From the NCBI GenBank assembly GCA_949358305.1, contig CASHSZ010000028.1, positions 1 to 29,000 on the forward strand: a stretch of 29,000 nt of DNA, read 5' to 3'. Source of the DNA: Strigamia acuminata. Lineage: Eukaryota; Arthropoda; Chilopoda; Geophilomorpha; Linotaeniidae. The position numbers were made by a program, and so were the translations under genes. Below the pieces are notes generated by a model. That model did no database searches, had not been told where the DNA came from, and saw only the letters and a list, made by a program, of their open reading frames with translations. Positions 12,071 through 24,200 of this stretch are shown here, one piece after another; position 1 is the stretch's first letter; every line of letters starts with the position of its first letter.

Positions 12071-12084
12071 TCTGAACGTTCAGA
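12071..12084. repeat. Perfect 14-bp palindrome TCTGAACGTTCAGA
   Basis: In this A2 monomer the conserved TCTGAATGTTCAGA has CpG at its centre, which makes it a perfect 14-bp palindrome. Nearly all other monomers carry TG at the centre, leaving two 6-bp arms around a 2-bp gap. Confidence 0.9.
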
Positions 12085-14946
12085 AATAGTGTTTAAACCT
12101 TAGTAGAAGGCTCCAATGTAAGTTTTAGAAACATCCAACCAATGATTTGGGAGAATAGACTTTTGATCTCATCACAGTTGACTTAGCACAAACACCACAA
12201 GACCAATGTCTCTGAATGTTCAGAAATAGTGTTTAAACCTTAGTAGAAGGCTCCAATGTAAGTTTTAGAAACATCCAACCGATGATTTGGGAGAATAGAC
12301 TTTTGATCTCATCACAGTTGACTTAGCACAAACACCACAAGACCAATGTCTCTGAATGTTCAGAAATAGTGTTTAAACCTTAGTAGAAGCCTTCAATGTA
12401 AGTTTTAGCAACATCCAAGCGATGATTTGGGAGAATAGACTTTTGATCTCATCACAGTTGACTTAGCACAAACACCACAAGACCAATGTCTCTGAATGTT
12501 CAGAAATAGTGTTTAAACCTTAGTAGAAGGTTCCAATGTAAGTTTTAGAAACATCCAACCGATGATTTGGGAGAATAGACTTTTGATCTCATCACAGTTG
12601 ACTTAGCACAAACACCACAAGACCAATGTCTCTGAATGTTCAGAAATAGTGTTTAAACCTTAGTAGAAGGTTCCAATGTAAGTTTTAGAAACATCCAACC
12701 GATGATTTGGGAGAATAGACTTTTGATCTCATCACAGTTGACTTAGCACAAACACAACAAGACCAATGTCTCTGAATGTTCAGAAATAGTGTTTAAACCT
12801 TAGTAGAAGGCTCCAATGTAAGTTTTAGAAACATCCAACCGATGATTTGGGAGAATAGACTTTTGATCTCATCACAGTTGACTTAGCACAAACACCACAA
12901 GACCAATGTCTCTGAATGTTCAGAAATAGTGTTTAAACTTTAGTAGAAGGCTCCAATGTAAGTTTTAGAAACATTCAACCGATGATTTGGGAGAATAGAC
13001 TTTTGACCTCATCACAGTTGACTTAGCACAAACACCACAAGACCAATGTCTCTGAATGTTCAGAAATAGTGTTTAAACCTTAGTAGAAGGCTCCAATGTA
13101 AGTTTTAGAAACATCCAACTAATGATTTGGGAGAATAGACTTTTGATCTCATCACAGTTGACTTAGCACAAACACCACAAGACCAATGTCTCTGAATGTT
13201 CAGAAATAGTGTTTAAACCTTAGTAGAAGGCTCCAATGTAAGTTTTAGAAACATCCAACCGATGATTTGGGAGAATAGACTTTTGATCTCATCACAGTTG
13301 ACTTAGCACAAACACCACAAGTCCAATGTCTCTGAATGTTCAGAAATAGTGTTTAAACCTTAGTAGAAGCCTTCAATATAAGTTTTAGCAACACCCAAGC
13401 AATAAATTTTGAAAAAAAAATTTTGAGCTCATTTCACATCGCAGTTGACTTAGCACAAACACCACAAGACCAATGTCTCTGAATGTTCAGAAATAGTGTT
13501 TAAACCTTAGTAGAAGCCTTCAATATAAGTTTTAGCAACACCCAAGCAATAAATTTTGAAAAAAAAATTTTGAGCTTATTTTACATCACAGTTGACTTAG
13601 CACAAACACCACAAGACCAATGTCTCTGAATGTTCAGAAATAGTGTTTAAACCTTAGTAGAAGGCTCCAATGTAAGTTTTAGAAACATCCAACCAATGAT
13701 TTGGGAGAATAGACTTTTGATCTCATCACAGTTGACTTAGCACAAACACCACAAGACCAATGTCTCTGAATGTTCAGAAATAGTGTTTAAACCTTAGTAA
13801 AAGGCTCCAATGTAAGTTTTAGAAACATCCAACCGATGATTTGGGAGAATAGACTTTTGATCTCATCACAGTTGACTTAGCACAAACACCACAAGACCAA
13901 TGTCTCTGAATGTTCAGAAATAGTGTTTAAACTTTAGTAGAAGGCTCCAATGTAAGTTTTAGAAACATTCAACCGATGATTTGGGAGAATAGACTTTTGA
14001 CCTCATCACAGTTGACTTAGCACAAACACCACAAGACCAATGTCTCTGAATGTTCAGAAATAGTGTTTAAACCTTAGTAGAAGGCTCCAATGTAAGTTTT
14101 AGAAACATCCAACCAATGATTTGGGAGAATAGACTTTTGATCTCATCACAGTTGACTTAGCACAAACACCACAAGACCAATGTCTCTGAATGTTCAGAAA
14201 TAGTGTTTAAACCTTAGTAGAAGGCTCCAATGTAAGTTTTAGAAACATCCAACCGATGATTTGGGAGAATAGACTTTTGATCTCATCACAGTTGACTTAG
14301 CACAAACACCACAAGTCCAATGTCTCTGAATGTTCAGAAATAGTGTTTAAACCTTAGTAGAAGCCTTCAATATAAGTTTTAGCAACACCCAAGCAATAAA
14401 TTTTGAAAAAAAAATTTTGAGCTCATTTCACATCGCAGTTGACTTAGCACAAACACCACAAGACCAATGTCTCTGAATGTTCAGAAATAGTGTTTAAACC
14501 TTAGTAGAAGCCTTCAATGTAAGTTTTAGCAACATCCAAGCAATGATTTGGGAGAATAGACTTTTGATCTCATCACAGTTGACTTAGCACAAACACCACA
14601 AGACCAATGTCTCTGAATGTTCAGAAATAGTGTTTAAACCTTAGTAGAAGGCTCCAATGTAAGTTTTAGAAACATCCAACCGATGATTTGGGAGAATAGA
14701 CTTTTGATCTCATCACAGTTGACTTAGCACAAACACCACAAGTCCAATGTCTCTGAATGTTCAGAAATAGTGTTTAAACCTTAGTAGAAGCCTTCAATAT
14801 AAGTTTTAGCAACACCCAAGCAATAAATTTTGAAAAAAAAATTTTGAGCTCATTTCACATCGCAGTTGACTTAGCACAAACACCACAAGACCAATGTCTC
14901 TGAATGTTCAGAAATAGTGTTTAAACCTTAGTAGAAGCCTTCAATA

Positions 14947-15072
14947 TAAGTTTTAGCAACACCCAAGCAATAAATTTTGAAAAAAAAATTTTGAGCTTAT
15001 TTTACATCACAGTTGACCAATGGGTCTGAATGTTCAGAAATAGTGTTTAAACCTTAGTAGAAGGCTCCAATG
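14947..15072 (+). repeat. B2 monomer with 21-bp deletion (126 bp), second copy
   Basis: It is identical in its deletion and GG change to the monomer at 9464 and lies exactly 5483 bp away, so it is a copy made by the segmental duplication and not a second deletion event. Confidence 0.95.
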
Positions 15073-15212
15073 TAAGTTTTAGAAACATCCAACCAATGAT
15101 TTGGGAGAATAGACTTTTGATCTCATCACAGTTGACTTAGCACAAACACCACAAGACCAATGTCTCTGAATGTTCAGAAATAGTGTTTAAACCTTAGTAG
15201 AAGGCTCCAATG

Positions 15213-16052
15213 TAAGTTTTAGAAACATCCAACCAATGATTTGGGAGAATAGACTTTTGATCTCATCACAGTTGACTTAGCACAAACACCACAAGACCAA
15301 TGTCTCTGAATGTTCAGAAATAGTGTTTAAACCTTAGTAAAAGGCTCCAATGTAAGTTTTAGAAACATCCAACCGATGATTTGGGAGAATAGACTTTTGA
15401 TCTCATCACAGTTGACTTAGCACAAACACCACAAGACCAATGTCTCTGAATGTTCAGAAATAGTGTTTAAACTTTAGTAGAAGGCTCCAATGTAAGTTTT
15501 AGAAACATTCAACCGATGATTTGGGAGAATAGACTTTTGACCTCATCACAGTTGACTTAGCACAAACACCACAAGACCAATGTCTCTGAATGTTCAGAAA
15601 TAGTGTTTAAACCTTAGTAGAAGGCTCCAATGTAAGTTTTAGAAACATCCAACCAATGATTTGGGAGAATAGACTTTTGATCTCATCACAGTTGACTTAG
15701 CACAAACACCACAAGACCAATGTCTCTGAATGTTCAGAAATAGTGTTTAAACCTTAGTAAAAGGCTCCAATGTAAGTTTTAGAAACATCCAACCGATGAT
15801 TTGGGAGAATAGACTTTTGATCTCATCACAGTTGACTTAGCACAAACACCACAAGACCAATGTCTCTGAATGTTCAGAAATAGTGTTTAAACTTTAGTAG
15901 AAGGCTCCAATGTAAGTTTTAGAAACATTCAACCGATGATTTGGGAGAATAGACTTTTGACCTCATCACAGTTGACTTAGCACAAACACCACAAGACCAA
16001 TGTCTCTGAATGTTCAGAAATAGTGTTTAAACCTTAGTAGAAGGCTCCAATG
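15213..16052. repeat. Three-monomer tandem duplication, copy in second 5483-bp segment
   Basis: The triplets at 15213-15632 and 15633-16052 repeat 9730-10569 at a distance of 5483 bp with the same variants in each monomer. Confidence 0.92.
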
Positions 16053-16479
16053 TAAGTTTTAGAAACATCCAACCAATGATTTGGGAGAATAGACTTTTGA
16101 TCTCATCACAGTTGACTTAGCACAAACACCACAAGACCAATGTCTCTGAATGTTCAGAAATAGTGTTTAAACCTTAGTAGAAGGCTCCAATGTAAGTTTT
16201 AGAAACATCCAACCGATGATTTGGGAGAATAGACTTTTGATCTCATCACAGTTGACTTAGCACAAACACCACAAGTCCAATGTCTCTGAATGTTCAGAAA
16301 TAGTGTTTAAACCTTAGTAGAAGCCTTCAATATAAGTTTTAGCAACACCCAAGCAATAAATTTTGAAAAAAAAATTTTGAGCTCATTTCACATCGCAGTT
16401 GACTTAGCACAAACACCACAAGACCAATGTCTCTGAATGTTCAGAAATAGTGTTTAAACCTTAGTAGAAGCCTTCAATA

Positions 16480-16614
16480 TAAGTTTTAGCAACACCCAAG
16501 CAATAAATTTTGAAAAAAAAATTTTGAGCTTATTTTACATCACAGTTGACTTAGCACAAACACCACAAGACCAATGTCTCTGAATGTTCAGAAATTTAGT
16601 AGAAGGCTCCAATG
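16480..16614 (+). repeat. B2 monomer with 12-bp deletion, second copy
   Basis: It is the 5483-bp partner of the monomer at 10997, with the same deletion and the same three following monomers (AATCAATG at 16895 with AAGTCC). Confidence 0.95.
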
Positions 16615-17321
16615 TAAGTTTTAGAAACATCCAACCAATGATTTGGGAGAATAGACTTTTGATCTCATCACAGTTGACTTAGCACAAACACCACAAGACC
16701 AATGTCTCTGAATGTTCAGAAATAGTGTTTAAACCTTAGTAGAAGGCTCCAATGTAAGTTTTAGAAACATCCAACCGATGATTTGGGAGAATAGACTTTT
16801 GATCTCATCACAGTTGACTTAGCACAAACACCACAAGACCAATGTCTCTGAATGTTCAGAAATAGTGTTTAAACCTTAGTAGAAGGCTCCAATGTAAGTT
16901 TTAGAAACATCCAATCAATGATTTGGGAGAATAGACTTTTGATCTCATCACAGTTGACTTAGCACAAACACCACAAGTCCAATGTCTCTGAATGTTCAGA
17001 AATAGTGTTTAAACCTTAGTAGAAGCCTTCAATATAAGTTTTAGCAACACCCAAGCAATAAATTTTGAAAAAAAAATTTTGAGCTTATTTTACATCACAG
17101 TTGACTTAGCACAAACACCACAAGACCAATGTCTCTGAATGTTCAGAAATAGTGTTTAAACCTTAGTAGAAGGCTCCAATGTAAGTTTTAGAAACATCCA
17201 ACCAATGATTTGGGAGAATAGACTTTTGATCTCATCACAGTTGACTTAGCACAAACACCACAAGACCAATGTCTCTGAATGTTCAGAAATAGTGTTTAAA
17301 CCTTAGTAAAAGGCTCCAATG

Positions 17322-18314
17322 TAAGTTTTAGAAACATCCAACCGATGATTTGGGAGAATAGACTTTTGATCTCATCACAGTTGACTTAGCACAAACACCA
17401 CAAGACCAATGTCTCTGAATGTTCAGAAATAGTATTTAAACCTTAGTAGAAGTCTTCAATGTAAGTTTTAGCAACATCCAAGCAATGATTTGGGAGAATA
17501 GACTTTTGATCTCATCACAGTTGACTTAGCACAAACACCACAAGACCAATGTCTCTGAACGTTCAGAAATAGTATTTAAACCTTAGTAGAAGCCTTCAAT
17601 GTAAGTTTTAGCAACATCCAAGCAATGATTTGAGAGAATAGACTTTTGATCTCATCACAGTTGACTTAGCACAAACACCACAAGTCCAATGTCTCTGAAT
17701 GTTCAGAAATAATGTTTAAACCTTAGTAGAAGGCTCCAATGTAAGTTTTAGAAACATCCAACCGATGATTTGGGAGAATAGACTTTTGATCTCATCACAG
17801 TTGACTTAGCACAAACACCACAAGACCAATGTCTCTGAATGTTCAGAAATAGTGTTTAAACCTTAGTAGAAGGCTCCAATGTAAGTTTTAGAAACATCCA
17901 ACCGATGATTTGGGAGAATAGACTTTTAATCTCATCACAGTTGACTTAGCACAAACACCACAAGTCCAATGTCTCTGAATGTTCAGAAATAGTGTTTAAA
18001 CCTTAGTAGAAGCCTTCAATATAAGTTTTAGCAACACCCAAGCAATAAATTTTGAAAAAAAAATTTTGAGCTCATTTCACATCGCAGTTGACTTAGCACA
18101 AACACCACAAGACCAATGTCTCTGAATGTTCAGAAATAGTGTTTAAACCTTAGTAGAAGCCTTCAATATAAGTTTTAGCAACACCCAAGCAATAAATTTT
18201 GAAAAAAAATTTTGAGCTTATTTCACATCACAGTTGACTTAGCACAAACACCACAAGACCAATGTCTCTGAATGTTCAGAAATAGTGTTTAAACCTTAGT
18301 AGAAGGTTCCAATG
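17322..18314. repeat. Transitional seven-monomer stretch
   Basis: Monomers: 17322 (GTATTT, AGTCTTCAATG tail), 17462 (A2 with GAACGTTC and GTATTT), 17602 (A2 with TTTGAGAG, AAGTCC and AATGTTTAAAC), 17742 (CCGATG), 17882 (CTTTTAATC, AAGTCC), 18022 (B1) and 18169 (146-bp B2, GGTTCC tail). Its first monomer and the 5' part of the second (to 17573) still belong to copy 2 of the 5483-bp segment. The first five monomers recur at 28299-28997, and the last three at 141-573. Confidence 0.9.
17554..17567. repeat. Perfect 14-bp palindrome TCTGAACGTTCAGA, second copy
   Basis: It is the 5483-bp partner of the palindrome at 12071. Here it is followed by AGTATTT, at 12071 by AGTGTTT; this is the difference that marks the duplication joint. 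Confidence 0.9.
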
Positions 18315-19433
18315 TAAGTTTTAGAAACATCCAACCAATGATTTGGGAGAATAGACTTTGATCTCATCACAGTTGACTTAGCACAAACACCACAAGACCA
18401 ATGTCTCTGAATGTTCAGAAATAGTGTTTAAACCTTAGTAGAAGCCTTCAATGTAAGTTTTAGCAACATCCAAGCAATGATTTGGGAGAATAGACTTTTG
18501 ATCTCATCACAGTTGACTTAGCACAAACACCACAAGACCAATGGGTCTGAATGTTCAGAAATAGTGTTTAAACCTTAGTAGAAGGCTCCAATGTAAGTTT
18601 TAGAAACATCCAACCAATGATTTGGGAGAATAGACTTTTGATCTCATCACAGTTGACTTAGCACAAACACCACAAGACCAATGTCTCTGAATGTTCAGAA
18701 ATAGTGTTTAAACCTTAGTAGAAGGCTCCAATGTAAGTTTTAGAAACATCCAACCGATGATTTGGGAGAATAGACTTTTGATCTCATCACAGTTGACTTA
18801 GCACAAACACCACAAGACCAATGTCTCTGAATGTTCAGAAATAGTGTTTAAACCTTAGTAGAAGGTTCCAATGTAAGTTTTAGAAACATCCAACCGATGA
18901 TTTGGGAGAATAGACTTTTGATCTCATCACAGTTGACTTAGCACAAACACTACAAGACCAATGTCTCTGAATGTTCAGAAATAGTGTTTAAACCTTAGTA
19001 GAAGGCTCCAATGTAAGTTTTAGAAACATCCAACCGATGATTTGGGAGAATAGACTTTTGATCTCATCACAGTTGACTTAGCACAAACACCACAAGACCA
19101 ATGTCTCTGAATGTTCAGAAATAGTGTTTAAACTTTAGTAGAAGGCTCCAATGTAAGTTTTAGAAACATTCAACCGATGATTTGGGAGAATAGACTTTTG
19201 ATCTCATCACAGTTGACTTAGCACAAACACCACAAGACCAATGTCTCTGAATGTTCAGAAATAGTGTTTAAACCTTAGTAGAAGGCTCCAATGTAAGTTT
19301 TAGAAACATCCAAGCAATGATTTGGGAGAATAGACTTTTGATCTCATCACAGTTGACTTAGCACAAACACCACAAGACCAATGTCTCTGAATGTTCAGAA
19401 ATAGTGTTTAAACCTTAGTAGAAGGCTCCAATG
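18315..19433. repeat. Higher-order repeat, 8-monomer unit, copy 1 (1119 bp)
   Basis: Order: a 139-bp A1 with GACTTTGATC (one T lost) and CCTTCAATG tail; A2 with CAATGGGTCTG; CCAATG; CCGATG with GGTTCC; CCGATG with CACTAC; CCGATG with AAACTTT; AACATTC with GATCTC; and a hybrid monomer at 19294 with A1 head AAACATCCAA but A2-type GCAATG. The odd total length comes from the 139-bp monomer. Confidence 0.92.
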
Positions 19434-20552
19434 TAAGTTTTAGAAACATCCAACCAATGATTTGGGAGAATAGACTTTGATCTCATCACAGTTGACTTAG
19501 CACAAACACCACAAGACCAATGTCTCTGAATGTTCAGAAATAGTGTTTAAACCTTAGTAGAAGCCTTCAATGTAAGTTTTAGCAACATCCAAGCAATGAT
19601 TTGGGAGAATAGACTTTTGATCTCATCACAGTTGACTTAGCACAAACACCACAAGACCAATGGGTCTGAATGTTCAGAAATAGTGTTTAAACCTTAGTAG
19701 AAGGCTCCAATGTAAGTTTTAGAAACATCCAACCAATGATTTGGGAGAATAGACTTTTGATCTCATCACAGTTGACTTAGCACAAACACCACAAGACCAA
19801 TGTCTCTGAATGTTCAGAAATAGTGTTTAAACCTCAGTAGAAGGCTCCAATGTAAGTTTTAGAAACATCCAACCGATGATTTGGGAGAATAGACTTTTGA
19901 TCTCATCACAGTTGACTTAGCACAAACACCACAAGACCAATGTCTCTGAATGTTCAGAAATAGTGTTTAAACCTTAGTAGAAGGTTCCAATGTAAGTTTT
20001 AGAAACATCCAACCGATGATTTGGGAGAATAGACTTTTGATCTCATCACAGTTGACTTAGCACAAACACTACAAGACCAATGTCTCTGAATGTTCAGAAA
20101 TAGTGTTTAAACCTTAGTAGAAGGCTCCAATGTAAGTTTTAGAAACATCCAACCGATGATTTGGGAGAATAGACTTTTGATCTCATCACAGTTGACTTAG
20201 CACAAACACCACAAGACCAATGTCTCTGAATGTTCAGAAATAGTGTTTAAACTTTAGTAGAAGGCTCCAATGTAAGTTTTAGAAACATTCAACCGATGAT
20301 TTGGGAGAATAGACTTTTGATCTCATCACAGTTGACTTAGCACAAACACCACAAGACCAATGTCTCTGAATGTTCAGAAATAGTGTTTAAACCTTAGTAG
20401 AAGGCTCCAATGTAAGTTTTAGAAACATCCAACCGATGATTTGGGAGAATAGACTTTTGACCTCATCACAGTTGACTTAGCACAAACACCACAAGACCAA
20501 TGTCTCTGAATGTTCAGAAATAGTGTTTAAACCTTAGTAGAAGGCTCCAATG
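19434..20552. repeat. Higher-order repeat, 8-monomer unit, copy 2 (1119 bp)
   Basis: The first seven monomers repeat 18315-19293 at 1119 bp, including the 139-bp monomer and the GGGTCTG A2. One scored difference is ACCTCAG (19713 monomer) for ACCTTAG. The eighth monomer (20413) is CCGATG with GACCTC, unlike the hybrid at 19294. The last part of this unit also lies inside the 14-mer repeat that follows. Confidence 0.9.
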
Positions 20553-22226
20553 TAAGTTTTAGAAACATCCAACCAATGATTTGGGAGAATAGACTTTTGA
20601 TCTCATCACAGTTGACTTAGCACAAACACCACAAGACCAATGTCTCTGAATGTTCAGAAATAGTGTTTAAACCTTAGTAGAAGGCTCCAATGTAAGTTTT
20701 AGAAACATCCAACCGATGATTTGGGAGAATAGACTTTTGATCTCATCACAGTTGACTTAGCACAAACACCACAAGACCAATGTCTCTGAATGTTCAGAAA
20801 TAGTGTTTAAACCTTAGTAGAAGCCTTCAATGTAAGTTTTAGCAACATCCAAGCGATGATTTGGGAGAATAGACTTTTGATCTCATCACAGTTGACTTAG
20901 CACAAACACCACAAGACCAATGTCTCTGAATGTTCAGAAATAGTGTTTAAACCTTAGTAGAAGGTTCCAATGTAAGTTTTAGAAACATCCAACCGATGAT
21001 TTGGGAGAATAGACTTTTGATCTCATCACAGTTGACTTAGCACAAACACCACAAGACCAATGTCTCTGAATGTTCAGAAATAGTGTTTAAACCTTAGTAG
21101 AAGGTTCCAATGTAAGTTTTAGAAACATCCAACCGATGATTTGGGAGAATAGACTTTTGATCTCATCACAGTTGACTTAGCACAAACACAACAAGACCAA
21201 TGTCTCTGAATGTTCAGAAATAGTGTTTAAACCTTAGTAGAAGGCTCCAATGTAAGTTTTAGAAACATCCAACCGATGATTTGGGAGAATAGACTTTTGA
21301 TCTCATCACAGTTGACTTAGCACAAACACCACAAGACCAATGTCTCTGAATGTTCAGAAATAGTGTTTAAACTTTAGTAGAAGGCTCCAATGTAAGTTTT
21401 AGAAACATTCAACCGATGATTTGGGAGAATAGACTTTTGACCTCATCACAGTTGACTTAGCACAAACACCACAAGACCAATGTCTCTGAATGTTCAGAAA
21501 TAGTGTTTAAACCTTAGTAGAAGGCTCCAATGTAAGTTTTAGAAACATCCAACTAATGATTTGGGAGAATAGACTTTTGATCTCATCACAGTTGACTTAG
21601 CACAAACACCACAAGACCAATGTCTCTGAATGTTCAGAAATAGTGTTTAAACCTTAGTAGAAGGCTCCAATGTAAGTTTTAGAAACATCCAACCGATGAT
21701 TTGGGAGAATAGACTTTTGATCTCATCACAGTTGACTTAGCACAAACACCACAAGTCCAATGTCTCTGAATGTTCAGAAATAGTGTTTAAACCTTAGTAG
21801 AAGCCTTCAATATAAGTTTTAGCAACACCCAAGCAATAAATTTTGAAAAAAAAATTTTGAGCTCATTTCACATCGCAGTTGACTTAGCACAAACACCACA
21901 AGACCAATGTCTCTGAATGTTCAGAAATAGTGTTTAAACCTTAGTAGAAGCCTTCAATATAAGTTTTAGCAACACCCAAGCAATAAATTTTGAAAAAAAA
22001 ATTTTGAGCTTATTTTACATCACAGTTGACTTAGCACAAACACCACAAGACCAATGTCTCTGAATGTTCAGAAATAGTGTTTAAACCTTAGTAGAAGGCT
22101 CCAATGTAAGTTTTAGAAACATCCAACCAATGATTTGGGAGAATAGACTTTTGATCTCATCACAGTTGACTTAGCACAAACACCACAAGACCAATGTCTC
22201 TGAATGTTCAGAAATAGTGTTTAAAC
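20156..22226. repeat. Higher-order repeat, 14-monomer unit, copy 1 (period 1974 bp)
   Basis: The scored variants from 20156 recur 1974 bp downstream (twelve 140-bp and two 147-bp monomers). The limits come from mismatches: 20155 (G of CCGATG) pairs with 22129 (A of CCAATG), and 22227 (T) pairs with 24201 (C). It contains the 10-monomer module 20693-22106 (CCTTCAATG, A2, two GGTTCC, CACAAC, AAACTTT, AACATTC, CTAATG, AAGTCC, B1, B2), also found at 6776-8189 and 12259-13672. Confidence 0.92.
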
Positions 22227-24200
22227 TTTAGTAGAAGGCTCCAATGTAAGTTTTAGAAACATTCAACCGATGATTTGGGAGAATAGACTTTTGATCTCAT
22301 CACAGTTGACTTAGCACAAACACCACAAGACCAATGTCTCTGAATGTTCAGAAATAGTGTTTAAACCTTAGTAGAAGGCTCCAATGTAAGTTTTAGAAAC
22401 ATCCAACCGATGATTTGGGAGAATAGACTTTTGACCTCATCACAGTTGACTTAGCACAAACACCACAAGACCAATGTCTCTGAATGTTCAGAAATAGTGT
22501 TTAAACCTTAGTAGAAGGCTCCAATGTAAGTTTTAGAAACATCCAACCAATGATTTGGGAGAATAGACTTTTGATCTCATCACAGTTGACTTAGCACAAA
22601 CACCACAAGACCAATGTCTCTGAATGTTCAGAAATAGTGTTTAAACCTTAGTAGAAGGCTCCAATGTAAGTTTTAGAAACATCCAACCGATGATTTGGGA
22701 GAATAGACTTTTGATCTCATCACAGTTGACTTAGCACAAACACCACAAGACCAATGTCTCTGAATGTTCAGAAATAGTGTTTAAACCTTAGTAGAAGCCT
22801 TCAATGTAAGTTTTAGCAACATCCAAGCGATGATTTGGGAGAATAGACTTTTGATCTCATCACAGTTGACTTAGCACAAACACCACAAGACCAATGTCTC
22901 TGAATGTTCAGAAATAGTGTTTAAACCTTAGTAGAAGGTTCCAATGTAAGTTTTAGAAACATCCAACCGATGATTTGGGAGAATAGACTTTTGATCTCAT
23001 CACAGTTGACTTAGCACAAACACCACAAGACCAATGTCTCTGAATGTTCAGAAATAGTGTTTAAACCTTAGTAGAAGGTTCCAATGTAAGTTTTAGAAAC
23101 ATCCAACCGATGATTTGGGAGAATAGACTTTTGATCTCATCACAGTTGACTTAGCACAAACACAACAAGACCAATGTCTCTGAATGTTCAGAAATAGTGT
23201 TTAAACCTTAGTAGAAGGCTCCAATGTAAGTTTTAGAAACATCCAACCGATGATTTGGGAGAATAGACTTTTGATCTCATCACAGTTGACTTAGCACAAA
23301 CACCACAAGACCAATGTCTCTGAATGTTCAGAAATAGTGTTTAAACTTTAGTAGAAGGCTCCAATGTAAGTTTTAGAAACATTCAACCGATGATTTGGGA
23401 GAATAGACTTTTGACCTCATCACAGTTGACTTAGCACAAACACCACAAGACCAATGTCTCTGAATGTTCAGAAATAGTGTTTAAACCTTAGTAGAAGGCT
23501 CCAATGTAAGTTTTAGAAACATCCAACTAATGATTTGGGAGAATAGACTTTTGATCTCATCACAGTTGACTTAGCACAAACACCACAAGACCAATGTCTC
23601 TGAATGTTCAGAAATAGTGTTTAAACCTTAGTAGAAGGCTCCAATGTAAGTTTTAGAAACATCCAACCGATGATTTGGGAGAATAGACTTTTGATCTCAT
23701 CACAGTTGACTTAGCACAAACACCACAAGTCCAATGTCTCTGAATGTTCAGAAATAGTGTTTAAACCTTAGTAGAAGCCTTCAATATAAGTTTTAGCAAC
23801 ACCCAAGCAATAAATTTTGAAAAAAAAATTTTGAGCTCATTTCACATCGCAGTTGACTTAGCACAAACACCACAAGACCAATGTCTCTGAATGTTCAGAA
23901 ATAGTGTTTAAACCTTAGTAGAAGCCTTCAATATAAGTTTTAGCAACACCCAAGCAATAAATTTTGAAAAAAAAATTTTGAGCTTATTTTACATCACAGT
24001 TGACTTAGCACAAACACCACAAGACCAATGTCTCTGAATGTTCAGAAATAGTGTTTAAACCTTAGTAGAAGGCTCCAATGTAAGTTTTAGAAACATCCAA
24101 CCAATGATTTGGGAGAATAGACTTTTGATCTCATCACAGTTGACTTAGCACAAACACCACAAGACCAATGTCTCTGAATGTTCAGAAATAGTGTTTAAAC
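22130..24200. repeat. Higher-order repeat, 14-monomer unit, copy 2 (period 1974 bp)
   Basis: This copy overlaps copy 1 by 97 bp (22130-22226), the window within which the exchange that made the duplication must lie. The monomer at 22107 is a hybrid: its CCAATG matches the one at 24081 and its AAACTTT matches the one at 20133. The 10-monomer module occurs here at 22667-24080, the fourth copy in the window. I found no scored difference between the two copies. Confidence 0.92.

Larger units (their letters stand above)
6595..12090. repeat. 39-monomer segmental duplication, copy 1 (period 5483 bp)
   Basis: From 6595 every scored variant recurs 5483 bp downstream, through 12090. This includes rare ones: CACAACAAG at 7196, CTAATG at 7616, the 21-bp deletion at 9464, the 12-bp deletion at 10997, AATCAATG at 11412, and GTATTT/AGTCTTC at 11839. 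The limits are set by the first mismatches: 6594 (T) pairs with 12077 (C), and 12091 (G) pairs with 17574 (A). Inside are a 7-mer, a 420-bp triplet duplication and a 10-monomer module (6776-8189) shared with the region near 20.7-24.1 kb. Absence of differences was judged at variant sites, not by full alignment. Confidence 0.93.
12078..17573. repeat. 39-monomer segmental duplication, copy 2 (period 5483 bp)
   Basis: This is the direct tandem partner of the segment at 6595. Its first 13 bp (12078-12090, GTTCAGAAATAGT) are also the last 13 bp of copy 1, which is the joint expected from unequal exchange between homologous monomers. The deletion derivatives at 14947 and 16480, CACAACAAG at 12679, CTAATG at 13099 and AATCAATG at 16895 all lie exactly 5483 bp from their partners. 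A false duplication in assembly would look the same from sequence alone. Confidence 0.93.
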
